From positions 248,001 to 312,000 of the forward strand of contig NZ_BMOU01000006.1 of the NCBI RefSeq assembly GCF_014647235.1: 64,000 nt of DNA, in the 5' to 3' direction. Made by a program: the position numbers and the translations under genes. The stretch comes from Haloarcula pellucida. GTDB lineage: Archaea > Halobacteriota > Halobacteria > Halobacteriales > Haloarculaceae. The notes beneath the pieces are model-generated. The model made no database searches, was not told the DNA's origin, and worked only from the letters and a program-made list of their open reading frames with translations. Shown piece after piece: positions 59,812 through 64,000 of the stretch; within the stretch, counting starts at the first letter, position 1, and every line of letters starts with the position of its first letter.

Positions 59812-60261
59812 TCAGCGACCGAACTCGTCCCCGGTGTCGAACTCCTCGGGTGAGCGACCGGCGGCGTCGACCACCTCGTCGGAGACGACCAGCGGACAGT
59901 CCACGCGCAACGAGATTGCGATGCCGTCGGAGGGTCGCGCGTCGAACACCATCTCTTTGCGGCGGTCGTCGAGGTACTGCTCGGTGTCTATCTTCGCGTA
60001 GAAGGTGCCGTCGGTAAGGTCGTCGATACGGACACGGTCGATGGCGCTGCCGAACTCCGCGACCATCTCGACCAGCAAGTCGTGGGTGAGCGGTCGCTCG
60101 AACGGTTCCCCGTCGATGGCCAGTTGCATCGACTGGGCCTGATCGGAACTGACGAAAATCGGGACGATCTCCCCGCGGGCGCGGAGCAACACGACCGGCG
60201 TTCCCGCCCCCTCTTCGCTGACGCCGACACCGACCCCTTCGACCGTGGCCTCGTGTTCCAT
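59812..60261 (-). CDS. bifunctional nuclease family (BFN, DUF151) protein
   Basis: 149 residues. Family segments: GAGTPVVLLRARGEIVPIFV, SSDQAQSMQLAIDGEPFERP, THDLLVEMVAEFGSAIDRVR, and RRKEMVFDARPSDGIAISLR. Plant and bacterial members have DNase and RNase activity; the archaeal role is unproven. AGCTTTTCATACC-type TATA at about 60288 supports a leaderless start at 60261. Upstream of the HAD gene in the same direction. Confidence 0.9.
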   Translation of the reverse strand: MEHEATVEGVGVGVSEEGAGTPVVLLRARGEIVPIFVSSDQAQSMQLAIDGEPFERPLTHDLLVEMVAEFGSAIDRVRIDDLTDGTFYAKIDTEQYLDDRRKEMVFDARPSDGIAISLRVDCPLVVSDEVVDAAGRSPEEFDTGDEFGR

Positions 60262-60337
60262 ACGGTACAGTTTGGCGGGTAGGTATGAAAAGCTAGCCCG
60301 CGGTCGGTTTTACGGGGGGCGGGCCCCAACGACGTCC

Positions 60338-60625
60338 GTGGCCGAGGACACCTACCGTGTCGTCGTGAAGCCGTCCGCACGTCGGGTGAGCGCCCGCGCC
60401 GGTCGCTGGGTCAACCGTGAGGGACCAGTCCGGACCTTCGACTCGAAGCCGCTGGCCCGCGAGTGGGCACGGGCCTGTCGGGGCGCGACGGCCGCCGTGT
60501 GGCTACAGGACGCCCCGCCGTGGGCGGCCGACGACGCCGACGGCTACCTCGTCGGCCGGACCCGCACCGTCGCGCGCGCCGACACGCCGGGCCGCCAGCA
60601 CACGCTACCGGAGACAGAGGAGTGA
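60338..60625 (+). CDS. small conserved haloarchaeal protein of unknown function
   Basis: 95 residues from GTG at 60338, basic in the first half for a haloarchaeal protein (YRVVVKPSARRVSARAGRWV) and with WARACRGATAAVWLQDAPPW. The pattern KPSARRV-RAGRWVN-GPVRTF seems familiar from haloarchaeal genomes without known function. The basic surface suggests nucleic-acid or ribosome binding, unproven. Divergent from the BFN gene by 76 bases. Confidence 0.7.
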   Translation: MAEDTYRVVVKPSARRVSARAGRWVNREGPVRTFDSKPLAREWARACRGATAAVWLQDAPPWAADDADGYLVGRTRTVARADTPGRQHTLPETEE

Positions 60626-60638
60626 CGCCACCCGCTAA

Positions 60639-60665
60639 TCCCGTTTAATCCGGATTAAAACGGGA
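60639..60665. promoter_or_regulatory. palindromic site upstream of the secreted acidic protein gene
   Basis: TCCCGTTTAATCC mirrored by GGATTAAAACGGGA: a nearly perfect 13-base inverted repeat with one extra A on the right. Two further TAAAACGG / CTAAAACGGACTAAA copies follow to 60690, before a TATA-like GTTTATC at 60695-60701. Looks like an operator array. Confidence 0.45.
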
Positions 60666-60765
60666 CGTAGAACGGCTAAAACGGACTAAATCGAGTTTAT
60701 CCGGGTTCTCTGCTTTCCCCCTTCAAGTACAGTCGGTCCACAGGGTCGGGTGGAGTCAACGAACG

Positions 60766-61236
60766 ATGAAACTCACAACGATTGCCGGCGCGCTGCTGGC
60801 CGTCCTCGTCGTCACGGGGTCGGCGGCGGCGCTGCCCGCGGCGGCAGGCGCACAGGCTTCGGACAACGCGGACGGCGCACAGGCAGACGAGTACGCGAAC
60901 GAGAACGCCACGGACGCCGACGACCACGCTGCCGACAGCGAGGCGATGGCCGAGTCGAACGAGTCCGACTCTGACGCCGAGGCAGCGAACGCCAGCGCCG
61001 AGCGTCAGGGCCCGCCCGCTGACGTCGGCCCGGACGGCGAACGCGGCCCGCCCGCGGACCTCCCCGAACAGGTCCCCGACTTCGTCAGCGAGATTCACTC
61101 GCTGGTCCAGCAGCACATCGCTGGCGACCTCGACGGTGACCTCGGTTCGCAGGTCAGCGACGTGACCCCCGACGACGGGGACGACAGCGACGAGGAGACG
61201 ACCGAGACCGAGACGAGCACCGACAGCGAGCAGTAA
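60766..61236 (+). CDS. secreted acidic protein of unknown function
   Basis: 156 residues. Signal peptide TTIAGALLAVLVVTGSAAAL then an Ala/Asp/Glu-rich low-complexity region, a short conserved-looking core (GPPADLPEQVPDFVSEIHSL) and an acidic Thr/Glu tail. The GPPADLPE-VPDFV core recurs in haloarchaeal secreted proteins of unknown role. A leader of about 40 bases separates the TATA-like box from the ATG. Confidence 0.75.
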   Translation: MKLTTIAGALLAVLVVTGSAAALPAAAGAQASDNADGAQADEYANENATDADDHAADSEAMAESNESDSDAEAANASAERQGPPADVGPDGERGPPADLPEQVPDFVSEIHSLVQQHIAGDLDGDLGSQVSDVTPDDGDDSDEETTETETSTDSEQ

Positions 61237-61323
61237 CCCGGCTGATTCTTCGCCCGTTCCGCTCACGCGACCCACGTAGCGACCAAGCGCGGTGTTTTTG
61301 CTCGTCCGTCACTCAGTGCCGGT

Positions 61324-61608
61324 ATGGACGACTCCGTCCACGCGGAGACGGCCGAACGGACCACAGAGGACCTGCTATCGGCCGACGATGACGACAAAAG
61401 CGGGGGTTCAGAGACGGGCGGCGTCGACCGCTGGCAGGCCACGAAGTACGTCGCCCCGTTCGTGGCTATCGGTCTGTTCGACCTCGTGTTGTTGCTCGGA
61501 TGGGGACTGGACCCGCTGTGGGGCTTTATGATTCTGCCCCCCATCCTGTTCGTCAGCGTCCTCGGGTGGATCGCGTTCCGGACCGGGTTCGCGAGCGACC
61601 GGACCTGA
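61324..61608 (+). CDS. small membrane protein of unknown function
   Basis: 94 residues: an acidic soluble N-terminus of about 45 residues (AERTTEDLLSADDDDKSGG) and two membrane helices (YVAPFVAIGLFDLVLLLGWG; WGFMILPPILFVSVLGWIAF). Similar short proteins occur in many haloarchaea. Convergent with the DUF3194 gene; a hairpin lies between them. Confidence 0.78.
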   Translation: MDDSVHAETAERTTEDLLSADDDDKSGGSETGGVDRWQATKYVAPFVAIGLFDLVLLLGWGLDPLWGFMILPPILFVSVLGWIAFRTGFASDRT

Positions 61609-61724
61609 CGGACGAGCGCACGCTGTGGCATCTTGTTCTCATCGCCCCGGTTACGTTCTCGGTACTGGTCGCTATCGTGAGTCGATGAGACGTGTCAGTG
61701 TCGCCACTGACCGAGTGAGTGTCG

Positions 61725-61747
61725 CCACACACCGAATCGGTGTGTGG
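61725..61747. terminator. hairpin between convergent genes, possible bidirectional terminator
   Basis: CCACACACCG - AAT - CGGTGTGTGG: a perfect 10-bp stem with a 3-base loop, in the gap between two convergent genes. Two copies of AGTGTCGCCAC start at 61697 and 61718, the second running into the stem. It has no T-run, so intrinsic termination is uncertain. Confidence 0.5.
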
Positions 61748-61758
61748 GAGACGACCTG

Positions 61759-62004
61759 TCAGTTCTCGTCGTCGGCGAACAGGTCGTCGACGGCCGATCG
61801 AGCGGCCAGCGCGGCGTCGTCGGCGACCCGTTTCTCGTCGGCGCGACTCTCCGGTGCGTTGACGTAGACGTCGACTTCGAGTACGTCGTCCTCGAAGGTG
61901 ACGGTCACGTCGACGTCCTCGACATCGCTCGCGTCGAACCGCGAAAAGACGACGTTTTCGGCCGCGTCAGCGGCCACCTCGACGACCTCGTCGTCGGTCG
62001 GCAT
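61759..62004 (-). CDS. DUF3194 family protein
   Basis: 81 residues: VVEVAADAAENVVFSRFDAS, VTFEDDVLEVDVYVNAPE and an acidic C-terminal helix. The family is usually found directly downstream of prefoldin beta in haloarchaea, as here (3 bases after its stop). Role unknown; co-expression with the chaperone suggests a link. Confidence 0.87.
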   Translation of the reverse strand: MPTDDEVVEVAADAAENVVFSRFDASDVEDVDVTVTFEDDVLEVDVYVNAPESRADEKRVADDAALAARSAVDDLFADDEN

Positions 62005-62007
62005 GAC

Positions 62008-62382
62008 TTACGCGCCAGCGCCGGGGCCGCCGGCCGGCCCGCCGCCGAGCATCTGCTGGAGTTCGCCCTGCAGGTCCTCGAACTGCTCTTGGACGCGCTC
62101 TTCCTGCTTTTCGAGGGTCTCGACGCGGACTTCGAGGCTGGAGACCTTCTCTTCGAGGTCGTCCTGTGCTTCGTCGAAGCCTGTCTTCACGAGAAGTTCG
62201 CCGACTTCGCGGTACATCGTCGTGTCCTCGTCGACGTCTTCGAGTTCGTCCAGCGCGGTGCGGGACTCCTGAAGGTTCGTCTCGGCTTGCTGTTTCTGGG
62301 CAGCGACCTGCTGTGCGGTCTCCTGCAGATCCTGCAGTTCCTCGAGCTTCTCCTGTGCTTCAGGCGGAAGATTACCCTGCAT
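62008..62382 (-). CDS. pfdB: prefoldin subunit beta
   Basis: 124 residues. Two long coiled-coil helices flank a beta hairpin ([60 protein letters not shown]), with a Gly/Pro-rich end. Forms the hexameric prefoldin with alpha subunits and hands unfolded proteins to the thermosome. GTTTAAC near 62411 is a TATA box 28 bases before the ATG at 62382. In many haloarchaea pcc1, rpoP and L37Ae genes lie upstream; here foreign genes do. Confidence 0.93.
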   Translation of the reverse strand: MQGNLPPEAQEKLEELQDLQETAQQVAAQKQQAETNLQESRTALDELEDVDEDTTMYREVGELLVKTGFDEAQDDLEEKVSSLEVRVETLEKQEERVQEQFEDLQGELQQMLGGGPAGGPGAGA

Positions 62383-62488
62383 ACTCCGAGGGTCGGGGCC
62401 CGGAGTGTTAAACCCACGCATCTTGCCTCGATTCTGAGGCACAAGCGAACCGCGAGAATCGCCAGACGAGACCGGATCGGGCCCTGTC
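62383..62488. other. junction between the prefoldin gene and an integrated element
   Basis: The prefoldin promoter (TATA near 62411) is kept, then at about 62429-62461 an inverted repeat CGATTCT ... AGAATCG appears before the first element gene. No TATA box is evident for the ATG at 62489. The left boundary of the element probably falls between 62415 and 62489. No integrase or tRNA is seen on this side. Confidence 0.4.
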
Positions 62489-62761
62489 ATGCGACAATAC
62501 ACCCCATATCGCTGTATCGTTTGCGGTTACAAGGGGGTGTTCGGCGTGAGCCACCGCGCGTACGAGGGCGATCCACTCGACGGGACCTACCAGCACATCT
62601 CCGAGAGCCCTGTCTGGGGGCCCGACGGCGAGACCGTCGACGCGACACCCGACCCCGACGGTGAGGAAACCGTCGAGAACGTCCCAGTCCCCGAAGCCGA
62701 CGTCGAGCGGCCAGACGCCGACGGGCAGACAACACTCGACGACTGGGGGTGGTCGGCGTGA
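62489..62761 (+). CDS. small CxxC protein of a mobile element with PCNA-binding-like tail
   Basis: 90 residues. [20 protein letters not shown] holds one CxxC that could be half of a zinc site, followed by an acidic linker and a C-terminal end [11 protein letters not shown], which resembles a PCNA-interacting (PIP) peptide (Q-x-x-L-x-x-aromatic). It overlaps the following primase gene by 4 bases (GTGA), so both are likely produced together. Probably a replication accessory that brings the element's primase to the host sliding clamp; this is inference. Confidence 0.65.
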   Translation: MRQYTPYRCIVCGYKGVFGVSHRAYEGDPLDGTYQHISESPVWGPDGETVDATPDPDGEETVENVPVPEADVERPDADGQTTLDDWGWSA

Positions 62762-64000
62762 CGGACCTCTCACTACAGGAGCGTGTCGAACGCTATCGTG
62801 AAGGCCATCCCGACGCCGGGGTACCGGCGATTGCCGGCGCGCTAGGGGAGTCCCCGGCGGCCGTCGCGGACGCCCTCAACGACCCCACTCCAGATGATTC
62901 GTGTGACGAGACTCGGCCTTCATCACAGCCGCAGCGAGACCCCAAATGGGGGCGGTGGGCTGGTGCCGACTGGACCGATCCCGACATCGACGTCTACCCA
63001 CCAGGGTTGCTTGACCGCGAGCAGTGGATGGGTCACCAGGAGAAGAAGCCGTTCGCGCCGTGGGCCGACCGTGACCACTCCGAGGCCGACGCCGACGAGG
63101 ACGCCCGCTACAAGTGGGGACTCGCCGAGAACTATCTCGACGGCGAGGGCATCGCAATGGCCGAGGTCGACCCACGTCTCGACGGCCGGGCGTTCCTGCA
63201 GCAGCCCGATGACCCCTTCGCCTACGTCGACGGCGACGACGTCCGCGATCCCGAGACCGGCGACGTCCACCCGGCGTTCGTCGCCATCCTCGAACACCTC
63301 GGACTGACTTACGCCGATGTCTCCCAGTCTGGAACCGGCGCACACGCCATCTACCGCGGTGACCTGCCCGGGGGCGTGAAACAAGCCTCGTGGCAACTCG
63401 ACGAGGACCCGTGGGGGAGCAACGACGATCTCCCTAGCATCGAAATCTACCCCGGCAAGCGCGTGTGCGTGATGACTGGCGACCATGTCCAGGGCACGCC
63501 GACCGATGTCCGGGAGTGGGACGACGACGTCCTCGATGTCCTCCTAGAAGCCAACGACGAGGTCGCGTCCAGCCAGCGCGACCGTGTCGAGGACGTCGAC
63601 GCTGCTCGCGAAGAGTTCGACAGTTCGGACTACGAGCCCGAGGCGACGTCGGCCGACGAAACCACGACCGATATCCGGGACATCTTCGCCGCGCTGGACC
63701 ACCTCGACGCCCAGCGCGTCGCCGAGCGCACTATCGTCCACCGCTGGAACGACAGCGCCTCGACGAGCGATGGGTACCGAGCGTTCGCCCCGACGTGGGG
63801 GCCATCGTCGAACGGGACGGCGAACATCGTCAACGACCGTATCTGGCAGGATACCGGCGACCGTGGCGGGTACGGTGGCCCAGTCGTTATGGCGCTCATC
63901 GACGCCGGCGAGCTTCGTCCCGAGCAGGCCGCCGGTGGCGTCACCGGTGCCGACTGGTGGACTGGCGTCGAGCACCTTCGCGACCTCGGCTTCAGTATTC
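62758..64000 (+). CDS. AEP-type primase-polymerase (NrS-1-like) of a provirus or plasmid, 3' end outside window
   Basis: At least 414 codons, open to the window end, starting GTG. An N-terminal HTH-like helix pair (LSLQERVERYREGHPDAG, IAGALGESPAAVADAL) is followed by a KKPFAPW segment and the archaeo-eukaryotic primase motifs: YVDGDDVRDPETGDVHP (acidic motif I), VSQSGTGAHAIYRG (motif II His) and SIEIYPGKRVCVMTGDH (motif III Glu). Proteins of this type replicate haloarchaeal plasmids and proviruses and usually carry a C-terminal superfamily 3 helicase, which would lie beyond the window. The gene marks this region as an integrated element. Confidence 0.72.
   Translation, partial: MTDLSLQERVERYREGHPDAGVPAIAGALGESPAAVADALNDPTPDDSCDETRPSSQPQRDPKWGRWAGADWTDPDIDVYPPGLLDREQWMGHQEKKPFAPWADRDHSEADADEDARYKWGLAENYLDGEGIAMAEVDPRLDGRAFLQQPDDPFAYVDGDDVRDPETGDVHPAFVAILEHLGLTYADVSQSGTGAHAIYRGDLPGGVKQASWQLDEDPWGSNDDLPSIEIYPGKRVCVMTGDHVQGTPTDVREWDDDVLDVLLEANDEVASSQRDRVEDVDAAREEFDSSDYEPEATSADETTTDIRDIFAALDHLDAQRVAERTIVHRWNDSASTSDGYRAFAPTWGPSSNGTANIVNDRIWQDTGDRGGYGGPVVMALIDAGELRPEQAAGGVTGADWWTGVEHLRDLGFSI

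Noticed and set aside
1-64000. CRISPR array or cas genes
   Set aside because: No regularly spaced direct repeats and no Cas-like proteins were seen; the repeats found are single hairpins.

Overview
This 64 kb window is chromosomal DNA of an extremely halophilic archaeon (class Halobacteria; a Haloarculaceae-type genome is my best guess). The evidence is very high G+C, strongly acidic predicted proteins, many genes that begin on or within a few bases of the inferred transcript start with a TATA-like box 25-30 bases upstream, Tat-lipobox signal peptides, HalOD1 and Bat (bacterio-opsin activator) regulators, and hairpin-forming MITE-like elements of the kind seen in haloarchaea. No database could be searched; family names come from recognised motifs and recalled families.

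Left end (0-5 kb): late cobalamin assembly and salvage (cobD end, cbiZ, cobA, cbiP) with one unknown gene on the opposite strand, then a MinD/ParA-type ATPase translationally coupled to a small partner, a pair that matches the minD2 plus partner arrangement of Haloferax. 5-7.6 kb: a winged-helix regulator, a carotenoid-cleavage oxygenase behind a perfect palindrome, and a FilR1-type regulator. 7.6-14.8 kb: a reverse-strand operon for a type IV pilus-like machine (GspE/TadA-type ATPase, PilC/TadC-type membrane platform, five prepilin-like proteins), interrupted by a 63-residue membrane protein gene on the other strand that exactly fills the gap between two pilin-like genes. 14.9-18 kb: two coupled Tat lipoproteins, a truncated archaeal-type fructose-bisphosphatase, a MITE-like hairpin and a GNAT acetyltransferase whose stop codon lies in that hairpin.

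18-33 kb: central carbon metabolism. An orphan small subunit of B12-dependent methylaspartate mutase precedes a lactate module: lactate permease, a fused FAD/Fe-S D-lactate-type dehydrogenase, LutC and a LutB-LutA fusion, behind a nested inverted repeat and a TATA box. On the reverse strand follow an unknown gene coupled to an Nramp-fold transporter that lacks the canonical metal motifs, then a regulator, an acyl-CoA dehydrogenase, an enoyl-CoA hydratase-family protein and a LarA (lactate racemase)-like protein.

33-50 kb: a lone ABC permease, an RNase H-like protein, an orphan tryptophan synthase beta paralogue, a lipid kinase, several secreted or lipoprotein genes, a diverged subtilase next to a membrane-bound ArsR-like regulator, a repeat-containing surface protein, a sulfatase-type hydrolase preceded by an in-frame short ORF, GtrA, and the HyuA/HyuB hydantoinase pair.

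50-62.4 kb: a MoxR ATPase, tRNA-Ser(CGA), DUF2070, GMP synthase amidotransferase subunit, an HNH-like protein, a DUF192 protein, a 2-isopropylmalate/citramalate synthase preceded by a 24-codon leader ORF, HalOD1 and Bat regulators, HAD hydrolase, BFN (DUF151) nuclease, small proteins, DUF3194 and prefoldin beta. From about 62.4 kb the window enters an integrated element: a small CxxC protein with a PCNA-binding-like tail overlaps an AEP-type primase-polymerase that runs off the end.
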